NCBI GenBank assembly: GCA_946800325.1
Contig: OX326959.1
Coordinates: 3,554,501-3,618,500, forward strand
Direction of reading: 5' to 3'
From: Luzula sylvatica
Lineage: Eukaryota > Streptophyta > Magnoliopsida > Poales > Juncaceae
Length of the DNA stretch: 64,000 nt
Shown: positions 1 to 11,325 of the stretch, one piece after another
Layout: every line of letters starts with the position of its first letter
Numbering within the stretch: the stretch's first letter is position 1
Translations under genes and position numbers: made by a program
The notes under the pieces: model-generated
Database searches by the model: none
Seen by the model: only the letters and a program-made list of their open reading frames with translations
What the model was told of the DNA's origin: nothing

Positions 1-181
1 CGTGCCATTTGGAGAAAGATTGAGAAATCTACAATTGGACAATCTTCATATTCAATAATTCAAAATGAAATTCCAAAAAAAACCTTATTTTTGGTTAATT
101 CGGGTTCAAAATACATCATTTCCTAATTCGGCCGCGCAGTTGCATTCCTCTCGTCGAGGCGAGCGATTTTGATATGAAGAT

Positions 182-363
182 CGTGTCATTTCGAGAAAGT
201 ATGAGAAAGTTACAATGTGATAATCTTCATATTCAATAATTCATGATGAAATTACCAAAAAAACTGTATTTTCTGTTAATTCGGGTTCAAAATACATAAT
301 TTCCCAAATTCGTTCGCGCTGCTGTATTCCTATCGCCGGGGCGAACGATTTTGATATAAAAAT
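182..363 (+). repeat. Representative B monomer (182 bp)
   Basis: Type B is recognised by GAGAAAGTATGAGAAAG in the head, TTCATGATGAAATTACC before the A-run, TACATAATTTCCC in the middle and the tail CGCCGGGGCGAACG, ending GATATAAAAAT. Subtypes are set by GGAG, CGAG or CTAG after CATTT, by CAATGTG or CAAAGTG, by the linked pair ACCAAAA/TGTTAATT versus ACCGAAA/TGTAAATT, and by the tail reading CGCTGCTG, CGCTTCTG, GTGCTTCTG or GTGCTGCTG. A and B are clearly related but differ throughout. Confidence 0.95.
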
Positions 364-545
364 CGTGCCATTTGGAGAAAGATTGAGAAAGCTACAATTG
401 GACAATCTTCATGTTCAATAATTCAAGATGAAATTCCAAAAAAAACCGTGTTTTTTGTTAATTCGGGTTCAAAATACATCATTTCCAAAATTCGGCAGCG
501 TTGTTGCATTCCTCTCGTCGAGGCGAGCGATTTTGATATGAAGAT
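364..545 (+). repeat. Representative A monomer (182 bp)
   Basis: Type A is recognised by GGAGAAAGATTGAG in the head, TTCAAGATGAAATTCC before the A-run, TACATCATTTCC in the middle and the tail CTCGTCGAGGCGAGCG. It ends GATATGAAGAT before the next CGTG. Subtypes differ at AAGCTAC or AATCTAC, at CCGTG, CAGTG or CCTTG after the A-run, and at the three bases following GGCCGCG or GGCTGCG. These sites give each A copy an identity that repeats at HOR spacing. Confidence 0.95.
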
Positions 546-918
546 CGTGCCATTTGGAGAAAGTATGAGAAAGTTACAATGTGATAATCTTCATATATAT
601 TCAATAATTCATGATGAAATTACCAAAAAAACTGTATTTTCTGTTAATTCGGGTTCAAAATACATAATGTCCCAAATTCGTTCGCGCTGCTGTATTTCCT
701 CTCGCCGGGGCGAACGATTTTGATATAAAAATCGTGCCATTTGGAGAAAAATTGAGAAAGCTACAATTGGACAATCTTCATATATATTCAATAATTCAAG
801 ATGAAATTCCAAAAAAAACCTTGTTTTTTGTTAATTCGGGTTCAAAATACATCATTTCCAAAATTCGGCCGCGCTGTTGCATTCCTCTCGTCGAGGCGAG
901 CGATTTTGATATGAAGAT
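546..918 (+). repeat. Length-variant dimer with ATAT insertions (187 + 186 bp)
   Basis: Both monomers read CATATATATTCAAT where the standard unit has CATATTCAAT, a 4-bp expansion. The first (546-732) also has an extra T in TATTTCCTC; the second (733-918) carries GAGAAAAATTG. The pair recurs near 3835, 5848, 9132, 20258, 44345, 46354 and 48362. A related form with eight extra bases (ATATATTCAATATATAA) occurs near 11872, 27913, 31020, 35402 and 41418. At 186 bp the second monomer is a multiple of three, so reading frame is kept across it. Confidence 0.9.
638..654 (+). other. CENP-B-box-like 17-mer in B monomers (representative)
   Basis: TTTCTGTTAATTCGGGT fits the published core pattern NTTCGNNNNANNCGGGN at eight of nine fixed positions; the single miss is T in place of G at position 5. 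The same match is present in nearly all B monomers, both in the TGTTAATT and TGTAAATT forms. A monomers keep the CGGG half. Those with TTTTTCGTTAATTCGGG contain TTCG and CGGG, but one base too close. A chance match at this level is plausible, so function is unproven. Confidence 0.4.
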
Positions 919-1283
919 CGTTCCATTTGGAGAAAGTATGAGAAAGTTACAATGTGATAATTTTCATATTCAATAATTCATGATGAAATTACCAAAAAAA
1001 CTGTATTTTCTGTTAATTCGGGTTCAAAATACATAATTTCCCAAATTCGTTCGCGCTTCTGTATTCCTCTCGACGGGGCGAACGATTTTGATATAAAAAT
1101 CGTGACATTTGGAGAATGATTGAGAAAGCTACAATTGGACAATCTTCGTATTCAATAATTCAAGATGAAATTCCAAAAAAAAACAGTGTTTTTTGTTAAT
1201 TTGGGTTCAAAATACATCATTTCCAAAATTCGGCCGCGCTATTGCATTCCTCTCGTCGAGGCGAGCGATTTTGATATGAAGAT

Positions 1284-1465
1284 CGTGCCATTTCGAGAAA
1301 TTATGAGAAAGTTACGATGTGATAATCTTCATATTCAATAATTCATGATGAAATTACCGAAAAAACTGTATTTTCTGTAAATTCGGGTTCAAAATACATA
1401 ATTTCCCAAATTCGACCGCGCAGCTGCATTCCTCTCGTCGAGGCGAGCGATTTTGATATGAAGAT
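1284..1465 (+). repeat. H monomer: B head joined to A-like tail
   Basis: The first two thirds are type B (ATTATGAGAAAG, ACCGAAA, TACATAATTTCCC). After the shared AAATTCG the tail becomes A-like (CTCGTCGAGGCGAGCG, GATATGAAGAT). The join is marked by GACCGCG where ordinary A tails have GGCCGCG. An H monomer is followed by another B head, so each H breaks A/B alternation and permits odd-numbered HORs. Other examples start near 1831, 6597, 9870, 10418, 11326, 19712, 21359, 22635, 23182, 25548, 27368, 29019, 30293, 30475, 33400, 34856, 36688, 38144, 39600, 40874, 43799, 45808 and 47816. Confidence 0.9.
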
Positions 1466-2638
1466 CGTGCCATTTGGAGAAAGTATGAGAAAGTTACAAA
1501 GTGATAATCTTCATATTCAATAATTCATGATGAAATGACCAAAAAAACTGTATTTTCTGTTAATTCGGGTTCAAAATACATAATTTCCCCAAATTCGTTC
1601 TCGCTGCTGTATTCCTATCGCCGGGTGAGAACGATTTTGATATAAAAATCGTGCCATTTGGAGAAAGATTGAGAAAGCTACAATTGGACAATCTTCATAT
1701 TCAATAATTCAAGATGAAATTCCAAAAAAAAACCATGTTTTTCGTTAATTCGGGTCCAAAATACATCATTTCCAAAATTCGGCCGCGTTGTTGCATTCCT
1801 CTCGTCGAGTCGAGCGATTTTGATATGAAGATCGTGCCATTTGGAGAAAGTATGAGAAAGTTACAATGTGATAATCTTCATATTCAATAATTCATGATGA
1901 AATTACCAAAAAAAACTGTATTTTCTGTAATTCGGGTTCAAAATACATAATTTCCCAAATTCGACCTCGAGGCTGCATTCCTCTCGTCGAGGCGAGCGAT
2001 TTTGATATGAAGATCGTGCCATTTCTAGAAAGTATGAGAAAGTTACAAAGTGATAATCTTCATATTCAATAATTCATGATGAAATTACCAAAAAAACTGT
2101 ATTTTCTGTTAATTCGGGTTCAAAATACATAATTTCCCAAATTCGTTCGAGCTGCTGTATTCCTATCGCCGGGGGAGAACGATTTTGATATAAAAATCGT
2201 GCCATTTGGAGAAAGATTGAGAAATCTACAATTGGACAATCTTCATATTCAATAATTCAAGATGAAATTCCAAAAAAAAACCGTGTTTTTCGTTAATTCG
2301 GGTTCAAAATACATCATTTCCAAAATTCGGCCGCGCTGTTGCATTCCTCTCGTCGAGGCGAGCGATTTTGATATGAAGATCGTGCCATTTGGAGAAAGTA
2401 TGAGAAAGTTACAATGTGATAATCTTCATATTCAATAATTCATGATGAAATTACCAAAAAAATTGTATTTTCTGTTAATTCGGGTTCAAAATACATAATT
2501 TCCCAAATTCGTTCCCGCTTCTGTATTCCTCTCGCCGGGGCGAACGATTTTGATATAAAAATCGTGCCATTGGGAGAAAGATTGAGAAATCTACAATTGG
2601 ACAATCTTCATATTCAATAATTCAAGATGAAATTCCAA

Positions 2639-2655
2639 AAAAAACAGTGTTTTTT
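2639..2655. repeat. A-run/T-run hairpin in CAGTG-type A monomers
   Basis: AAAAAACAGTGTTTTTT forms 7-bp arms (AAAAAAC and GTTTTTT) around a 3-base loop. It occurs in every A monomer of the CAGTG subtype that has TTTTTTG after it. The A-run length varies from about 7 to 10 between copies. The A-run is also the apparent exchange site of the 20531-21258 duplication. Confidence 0.8.
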
Positions 2656-3289
2656 GTTAATTCGGGTTCAAAATACATCATTTCCAAAATTCGGCCGCGC
2701 TGCTGCATTCCTCTCGTCGAGGCGAGCGATTTTGATATGAAGATCGTGCCATTTCGAGAAAGTATGAGAAAGTTACAATGTGATAATCTTCATATTCAAT
2801 AATTCATGATGAAATTACCGAAAAAACTGTATTTTCTGTAAATTCGGGTTCAAAATACATAATTTCCCAAATTCGTTCGTGCTTCTGTATTCCTCTCGCC
2901 GGGGCGATCGATTTTTATATAAAAATCGTGCCATTTGGAGAAAGATTGAGAAATCTACAATTGGACAATCTTCATATTCAATAATTCAAGATGAAATTCC
3001 AAAAAAAACAGTGTTTTTTGTTAATTCGGGTTCAAAATACATCATTTCCAAAATTCGGCCGCGTTGTTGCATTCCTCTCGTCGAGGCGAGCGATTTTGAT
3101 ATGAAGATCGTGCCATTTCGAGAAAGTATGAGAAAGTTACAATGTGATAATCTTCGTATTCAATAATTCATGATAAATTACCAAAAAAACTGTATTTTCT
3201 GTTAATTCGGGTTCAAAATACATAATTTCCCAAATTCGTTCGCGCTGCCGTATTCCTCTCGCCGGGGCGAACGATTTTGATATAAAAAT

Positions 3290-5299
3290 CGTGCCATTTG
3301 GAGAAAGATTGAGAAATCTACAATTGGACAATCTTCATATTCAATAATTCAAAATGAAATTCCAAAAAAAACCTTATTTTTGGTTAATTCAGGTTCAAAA
3401 TACATCATTTCCTAATTCGGCCGCGCAGTTGCATTCCTCTCGTCGAGGCGAGCGATTTTGATATGAAGATCGTGTCATTTCGAGAAAGTATGAGAAAGTT
3501 ACAATGTGATAATCTTCATATTCAATAATTCATGATGAAATTACCAAAAAAACTGTATTTTCTGTTAATTCGGGTTCAAAATACATAATTTCCCAAATTC
3601 GTTCGCGCTGCTGTATTCCTATCGCCGGGGCGAACGATTTTGATATAAAAATCGTGCCATTTGGAGAAAGATTGAGAAAGCTACAATTGGACAATCTTCA
3701 TGTTCAATAATTCAAGATGAAATTCCAAAAAAAACCGTGTTTTTTGTTAATTCGGGTTCAAAATACATCATTTCCAAAATTCGGCCGCGTTGTTGCATTC
3801 CTCTCGTCGAGGCGAGCGATTTTGATATGAAGATCGTGCCATTTGGAGAAAGTATGAGAAAGTTACAATGTGATAATCTTCATATATATTCAATAATTCA
3901 TGATGAAATTACCAAAAAAACTGTATTTTCTGTTAATTCGGGTTCAAAATACATAATGTCCCAAATTCGTTCGCGCTGCTGTATTTCCTCTCGCCGGGGC
4001 GAACGATTTTGATATAAAAATCGTGCCATTTGGAGAAAAATTGAGAAAGCTACAATTGGACAATCTTCATATATATTCAATAATTCAAGATGAAATTCCA
4101 AAAAAAACCTTGTTTTTTGTTAATTCGGGTTCAAAATACATCATTTCCAAAATTCGGCCGCGCTGTTGCATTCCTCTCGTCGAGGCGAGCGATTTTGATA
4201 TGAAGATCGTTCCATTTGGAGAAAGTATGAGAAAGTTACAATGTGATAATTTTCATATTCAATAATTCATGATGAAATTACCAAAAAAACTGTATTTTCT
4301 GTTAATTCGGGTTCAAAATACATAATTTCCCAAATTCGTTCGCGCTTCTGTATTCCTCTCGACGGGGCGAACGATTTTGATATAAAAATCGTGACATTTG
4401 GAGAATGATTGAGAAAGCTACAATTGGACAATCTTCGTATTCAATAATTCAAGATGAAATTCCAAAAAAAAACAGTGTTTTTTGTTAATTTGGGTTCAAA
4501 ATACATCATTTCCAAAATTCGGCCGCGCTATTGCATTCCTCTCGTCGAGGCGAGCGATTTTGATATGAAGATCGTGCCATTTCGAGAAATTATGAGAAAG
4601 TTACGATGTGATAATCTTCATATTCAATAATTCATGATGAAATTACCGAAAAAACTGTATTTTCTGTAAATTCGGGTTCAAAATACATAATTTCCCAAAT
4701 TCGACCGCGCAGCTGCATTCCTCTCGTCGAGGCGAGCGATTTTGATATGAAGATCGTGCCATTTGGAGAAAGTATGAGAAAGTTACAAAGTGATAATCTT
4801 CATATTCAATAATTCATGATGAAATGACCAAAAAAACTGTATTTTCTGTTAATTCGGGTTCAAAATACATAATTTCCCAAATTCGTTCGCGCTGCTGTAT
4901 TCCTATCGCCGGGGAGAACGATTTTGATATAAAAATCGTGCCATTTGGAGAAAGATTGAGAAATCTACAATTGGACAATCTTCATATTCAATAATTCAAG
5001 ATGAAATTCCAAAAAAAACAGTGTTTTTTGTTAATTCGGGTTCAAAATACATCATTTCCAAAATTCGGCCGCGTTGTTGCATTCCTCTCGTCGAGGCGAG
5101 CGATTTTGATATGAAGATCGTGCCATTTCGAGAAAGTATGAGAAAGTTACAATGTGATAATCTTCGTATTCAATAATTCATGATAAATTACCAAAAAAAC
5201 TGTATTTTCTGTTAATTCGGGTTCAAAATACATAATTTCCCAAATTCGTTCGCGCTGCCGTATTCCTCTCGCCGGGGCGAACGATTTTGATATAAAAAT
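3290..5299 (+). repeat. HOR copy 2, 11-mer with internal deletion (2010 bp)
   Basis: The first nine monomers match monomers 1-9 of the 18-mer. The B monomer at 4755 is then followed directly by the equivalents of monomers 17 and 18 (4937 and 5119). Seven monomers (10-16) are missing. The join lies between GGGGAGAACG near 4915 and AATCTAC near 4969, where both partners are homologous, so exchange within an A head is the simplest explanation. Confidence 0.9.
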
Positions 5300-8200
5300 C
5301 GTGCCATTTGGAGAAAGATTGAGAAATCTACAATTGGACAATCTTCATATTCAATAATTCAAAATGAAATTCCAAAAAAAAACCTTATTTTTGGTTAATT
5401 CAGGTTCAAAATACATCATTTCCTAATTCGGCCGCGCAGTTGCATTCCTCTCGTCGAGGCGAGCGATTTTGATATGAAGATCGTGTCATTTCGAGAAAGT
5501 ATGAGAAAGTTACAATGTGATAATCTTCATATTCAATAATTCATGATGAAATTACCAAAAAAACTGTATTTTCTGTTAATTCGGGTTCAAAATACATAAT
5601 TTCCCAAATTCGTTCGCGCTGCTGTATTCCTATCGCCGGGGCGAACGATTTTGATATAAAAATCGTGCCATTTGGAGAAAGATTGAGAAAGCTACAATTG
5701 GACAATCTTCATGTTCAATAATTCAAGATGAAATTCCAAAAAAAAACCGTGTTTTTTGTTAATTCGGGTTCAAAATACATCATTTCCAAAATTCGGCCGC
5801 GTTGTTGCATTCCTCTCGTCGAGGCGAGCGATTTTGATATGAAGATCGTGCCATTTGGAGAAAGTATGAGAAAGTTACAATGTGATAATCTTCATATATA
5901 TTCAATAATTCATGATGAAATTACCAAAAAAACTGTATTTTCTGTTAATTCGGGTTCAAAATACATAATGTCCCAAATTCGTTCGCGCTGCTGTATTTCC
6001 TCTCGCCGGGGCGAACGATTTTGATATAAAAATCGTGCCATTTGGAGAAAAATTGAGAAAGCTACAATTGGACAATCTTCATATATATTCAATAATTCAA
6101 GATGAAATTCCAAAAAAAACCTTGTTTTTTGTTAATTCGGGTTCAAAATACATCATTTCCAAAATTCGGCCGCGCTGTTGCATTCCTCTCGTCGAGGCGA
6201 GCGATTTTGATATGAAGATCGTTCCATTTGGAGAAAGTATGAGAAAGTTACAATGTGATAATTTTCATATTCAATAATTCATGATGAAATTACCAAAAAA
6301 ACTGTATTTTCTGTTAATTCGGGTTCAAAATACATAATTTCCCAAATTCGTTCGCGCTTCTGTATTCCTCTCGACGGGGCGAACGATTTTGATATAAAAA
6401 TCGTGACATTTGGAGAATGATTGAGAAAGCTACAATTGGACAATCTTCGTATTCAATAATTCAAGATGAAATTCCAAAAAAAAACAGTGTTTTTTGTTAA
6501 TTTGGGTTCAAAATACATCATTTCCAAAATTCGGCCGCGCTATTGCATTCCTCTCGTCGAGGCGAGCGATTTTGATATGAAGATCGTGCCATTTCGAGAA
6601 ATTATGAGAAAGTTACGATGTGATAATCTTCATATTCAATAATTCATGATGAAATTACCGAAAAAACTGTATTTTCTGTAAATTCGGGTTCAAAATACAT
6701 AATTTCCCAAATTCGACCGCGCAGCTGCATTCCTCTCGTCGAGGCGAGCGATTTTGATATGAAGATCGTGCCATTTGGAGAAAGTATGAGAAAGTTACAA
6801 AGTGATAATCTTCATATTCAATAATTCATGATGAAATGACCAAAAAAACTGTATTTTCTGTTAATTCGGGTTCAAAATACATAATTTCCCAAATTCGTTC
6901 GCGCTGCTGTATTCCTATCGCCGGGGAGAACGATTTTGATATAAAAATCGTGCCATTTGGAGAAAGATTGAGAAAGCTACAATTGGACAATCTTCATATT
7001 CAATAATTCAAGATGAAATTCCAAAAAAAACCATGTTTTTCGTTAATTCGGGTCCAAAATACATCATTTCCAAAATTCGGCCGCGTTGTTGCATTCCTCT
7101 CGTCGAGTCGAGCGATTTTGATATGAAGATCGTGCCATTTGGAGAAAGTATGAGAAAGTTACAATGTGATAATCTTCATATTCAATAATTCATGATGAAA
7201 TTACCAAAAAAACTGTATTTTCTGTTAATTCGGGTTCAAAATACATAATTTCCCAAATTCGACCTCGAGGCTGCATTCCTCTCGTCGAGGCGAGCGATTT
7301 TGATATGAAGATCGTGCCATTTCTAGAAAGTATGAGAAAGTTACAAAGTGATAATCTTCATATTCAATAATTCATGATGAAATTACCAAAAAAACTGTAT
7401 TTTCTGTTAATTCGGGTTCAAAATACATAATTTCCCAAATTCGTTCGAGCTGCTGTATTCCTATCGCCGGGGAGAACGATTTTGATATAAAAATCGTGCC
7501 ATTTGGAGAAAGATTGAGAAAGCTACAATTGGACAATCTTCATATTCAATAATTCAAGATGAAATTCCAAAAAAAACCGTGTTTTTCGTTAATTCGGGTT
7601 CAAAATACATCATTTCCAAAATTCGGCCGCGCTGTTGCATTCCTCTCGTCGAGGCGAGCGATTTTGATATGAAGATCGTGCCATTTGGAGAAAGTATGAG
7701 AAAGTTACAATGTGATAATCTTCATATTCAATAATTCATGATGAAATTACCAAAAAAATTGTATTTTCTGTTAATTCGGGTTCAAAATACATAATTTCCC
7801 AAATTCGTTCCCGCTTCTGTATTCCTCTCGCCGGGGCGAACGATTTTGATATAAAAATCGTGCCATTGGGAGAAAGATTGAGAAATCTACAATTGGACAA
7901 TCTTCATATTCAATAATTCAAGATGAAATTCCAAAAAAAACAGTGTTTTTTGTTAATTCGGGTTCAAAATACATCATTTCCAAAATTCGGCCGCGCTGCT
8001 GCATTCCTCTCGTCGAGGCGAGCGATTTTGATATGAAGATCGTGCCATTTCGAGAAAGTATGAGAAAGTTACAATGTGATAATCTTCATATTCAATAATT
8101 CATGATGAAATTACCGAAAAAACTGTATTTTCTGTAAATTCGGGTTCAAAATACATAATTTCCCAAATTCGTTCGTGCTTCTGTATTCCTCTCGCCGGGG

Positions 8201-8586
8201 CGAACGATTTTTATATAAAATTCGTGCCATTTGGAGAAAGATTGAGAAATCTACAATTGGACAATCTTCATATTCAATAATTCAAGATGAAATTCCAAAA
8301 AAAAACAGTGTTTTTTGTTAATTCGGTTTCAAAATACATCATTTCCAAAATTCGGCCGCGTTGTTGCATTCCTCTCGTCGAGGCGAGCGATTTTGATATG
8401 AAGATCGTGCCATTTCGAGAAAGTATGAGAAAGTTACAATGTGATAATCTTCGTATTCAATAATTCATGATAAATTACCAAAAAAACTGTATTTTCTGTT
8501 AATTCGGGTTCAAAATACATAATTTCCCAAATTCGTTCGCGCTGCCGTATTCCTCTCACCGGGGCGAACGATTTTGATATAAAAAT
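5300..8586 (+). repeat. HOR copy 3, 18-mer (3287 bp)
   Basis: This is a full-length copy with the same eighteen monomers in the same order as 1-3289 and only scattered differences, such as AAAATTCGTG at 8217-8226 in place of AAAAATCGTG. It restores the block missing from the neighbouring 11-mer, so the shortened copy sits between two complete ones. Confidence 0.9.
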
Positions 8587-11325
8587 CGTGCCATTTGGAG
8601 AAAGATTGAGAAATCTACAATTGGACAATCTTCATATTCAATAATTCAAAATGAAATTCCAAAAAAAACCTTATTTTTGGTTAATTCGGGTTCAAAATAC
8701 ATCATTTCCTAATTCGGCCGCGCAGTTGCATTCCTCTCGTCGAGGCGAGCGATTTTGATATGAAGATCGTGTCATTTCGAGAAAGTATGAGAAAGTTACA
8801 ATGTGATAATCTTCATATTCAATAATTCATGATGAAATTACCAAAAAAACTGTATTTTCTGTTAATTCGGGTTCAAAATACATAATTTCCCAAATTCGTT
8901 CGCGCTGCTGTATTCCTATCGCCGGGGCGAACGATTTTGATATAAAAATCGTGCCATTTGGAGAAAGATTGAGAAATCTACAATTGGACAATCTTCATGT
9001 TGAATAATTCAAGATGAAATTCCAAAAAAAACCGTGTTTTTTGTTAATTCGGGTTCAAAATACATCATTTCCAAAATTCGGCCGCTTTGTTGCATTCCTC
9101 TCGTCGAGGCGAGCGATTTTGATATGAAGATCGTGCCATTTGGAGAAAGTATGAGAAAGTTACAATGTGATAATCTTCATATATATTCAATAATTCATGA
9201 TGAAATTACCAAAAAAACTGTATTTTCTGTTAATTCGGGTTCAAAATACATAATGTCCCAAATTCGTTCGCGCTGCTGTATTTCCTCTCGCCGGGGCGAA
9301 CGATTTTGATATAAAAATCGTGCCATTTGGAGAAAAATTGAGAAAGCTACAATTGGACAATCTTCATATATATTCAATAATTCAAGATGAAATTCCAAAA
9401 AAAACCTTGTTTTTTGTTAATTCGGGTTCAAAATACATCATTTCCAAAATTCGGCCGCGCTGTTGCATTCCTCTCGTCGAGGCGAGCGATTTTGATATGA
9501 AGATCGTTCCATTTGGAGAAAGTATGAGAAAGTTACAATGTGATAATTTTCATATTCAATAATTCATGATGAAATTACCAAAAAAACTGTATTTTCTGTT
9601 AATTCGGGTTCAAAATACATAATTTCCCAAATTCGTTCGCGCTTCTGTATTCCTCTCGACGGGGCGAACGATTTTGATATAAAAATCGTGACATTTGGAG
9701 AATGATTGAGAAAGCTACAATTGGACAATCTTCGTATTCAATAATTCAAGATGAAATTCCAAAAAAAAACAGTGTTTTTTGTTAATTTGGGTTCAAAATA
9801 CATCATTTCCAAAATTCGGCCGCGCTGTTGCATTCCTCTCGTCGAGGCGAGCTATTTTGATATGAAGATCGTGCCATTTCGAGAAATTATGAGAAAGTTA
9901 CGATGTGATAATCTTCATATTCAATAATTCATGATGAAATTACCGAAAAAACTGTATTTTCTGTAAATTCGGGTTCAAAATACATAATTTCCCAAATTCG
10001 ACCGCGCAGCTGCATTCCTCTCGTCGAGGCGAGCGATTTTGATATGAAGATCGTGCCATTTGGAGAAAGTATGAGAAAGTTACAAAGTGATAATCTTCAT
10101 ATTCAATAATTCATGATGAAATGACCAAAAAAACTGTATTTTCTGTTAATTCGGGTTCAAAATACATAATTTCCCAAATTCGTTCGCGCTGCTGTATTCC
10201 TATCGCCGGGGAGAACGATTTTGATATAAAAATCGTGCCATTTGGAGAAAGATTGAGAAAGCTACAATTGGACAATCTTCATATTCAATAATTCAAGATG
10301 AAATTCCAAAAAAAACCGTGTTTTTCGTTAATTCGGGTCCAAAATACATCATTTCCAAAATTTGGCCGCGCTGTTGCATTCCTCTCGTCGAGTCGAGCGA
10401 TTTTGATATGAAGATCGTGCCATTTGGAGAAAGTATGAGAAAGTTACAATGTGATAATCTTCATATTCAATAATTCATGATGAAATTACCAAAAAAACTG
10501 TATTTTCTGTTAATTCGGGTTCAAAATACATCATTTCCCAAATTCGACTGCGAGGCTGCATTCCTCTCGTCGAGGCGAGCGATTTTGATATGAAGATCGT
10601 GCCATTTCTAGAAAGTATGAGAAAGTTACAAAGTGATAATCTTCATATTCAATAATTCATGATGAAATTACCAAAAAAACTGTATTTTCTGTTAATTCGG
10701 GTTCAAAATACATAATTTCCCAAATTCGTTCGCGCTGCTGTATTCCTATCGCCGGGGAGAACGATTTTGATATAAAAATCGTGCCATTTGGAGAAAGATT
10801 GAGAAAGCTACAATTGGACAATCTTCATATTCAATAATTCAAGATGAAATTCCAAAAAAAACCGTGTTTTTCGTTAATTCGGGTTCAAAATACATCATTT
10901 CCAAAATTCGGCCGCGTTGTTGCATTCCTCTCGTCGAGGCGAGCGATTTTGATATGAAGATCGTGCCATTTGGAGAAAGTATGAGAAAGTTACAATGTGA
11001 TAATCTTCATATTCAATAATTCATGATGAAATTACCGAAAAAACTGTATTTTCTGTAAATTCGGGTTCAAAATACATAATATCCCAAATTCGTTCGTGCT
11101 TCTGTATTCCTCTCGCCGGGGCGAACGATTTTTATATAAAAATCGTGCCATTTGGAGAAAGATTGAGAAATCGACAATTGGACAATCTTCATATTCAATA
11201 ATTCAAGATGAAATTCCAAAAAAAACAGTGTTTTTTGTTAATTCGGGTTCAAAATACATCATTTCCAAAATTCGGCTGCGCTGTTGCATTCCTCTCGTCG
11301 AGGCGAGCGATTTTGATATGAAGAT
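8587..11325 (+). repeat. HOR copy 4, truncated 15-monomer unit
   Basis: It begins with the CCTTATTTTTGG marker and follows the 18-mer order through monomer 13. The B at 10967 then combines a monomer-14-like head with the GTGCTTCTG / TTTTTAT tail of monomer 16, and the A at 11144 carries GGCTGCG. After 11326 the order changes to a different HOR. The CCTTATTTTTGG marker is not seen again, so this is the last copy of the first HOR family. Confidence 0.85.
11125..11146. repeat. Perfect 22-bp palindrome at B-to-A junction
   Basis: The 20-bp core CGATTTTTATATAAAAATCG equals its own reverse complement, and the flanking A and T extend it to 22 bp. It spans the end of a B tail and the CGTG start of the next A. 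It occurs only in B monomers with GTGCTTCTG or GTGCTGCTG tails, about 35 times, for example starting near 14415, 15507, 16599, 19511, 22434, 24255, 25347, 27167, 30092, 33199, 34655, 36487, 37943, 39399, 40673, 43598, 47615, 50536, 55085, 58726 and 62184. Copy 2909-2928 keeps only the 20-bp core; near 8207 one arm base is changed. Ordinary B tails have CGATTTTGATAT, one mismatched pair. Confidence 0.9.

Larger units (their letters stand above)
1..3289 (+). repeat. HOR copy 1, 18-mer (3289 bp)
   Basis: Eighteen monomers start near 1, 182, 364, 546, 733, 919, 1101, 1284, 1466, 1650, 1831, 2013, 2198, 2381, 2563, 2744, 2926 and 3109. The first A is marked by AAAATGAAATTCC with CCTTATTTTTGG, a combination that returns at 3290, 5300 and 8587 and sets the phase. 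It contains two H monomers (1284, 1831) and the ATAT pair. It carries private small changes at 1587-1628 and 1909-1930 absent from the 5300-8586 copy. Confidence 0.9.

Noticed and set aside
1741..1754. TTCGTTAATTCGGG in A monomers as a true CENP-B box
   Set aside because: Both half-motifs are present, but the spacer is one base shorter than the canonical box, so the register of the fixed positions is broken.
2879..3166. 95-codon open frames recurring in many HORs on the plus strand
   Set aside because: They begin at the GTG of the GTGCTTCTG or GTGCTGCTG tail and end in the next B head. A 182-bp unit is not a multiple of three, so frames close within about two monomers. Presence in dozens of near-identical copies reflects the satellite, not a gene family.
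11131..11140. TTTATATAAA as a TATA-box promoter
   Set aside because: It is the centre of the palindrome at a monomer junction, with no gene downstream and no other promoter element. Satellite transcription cannot be judged from sequence.
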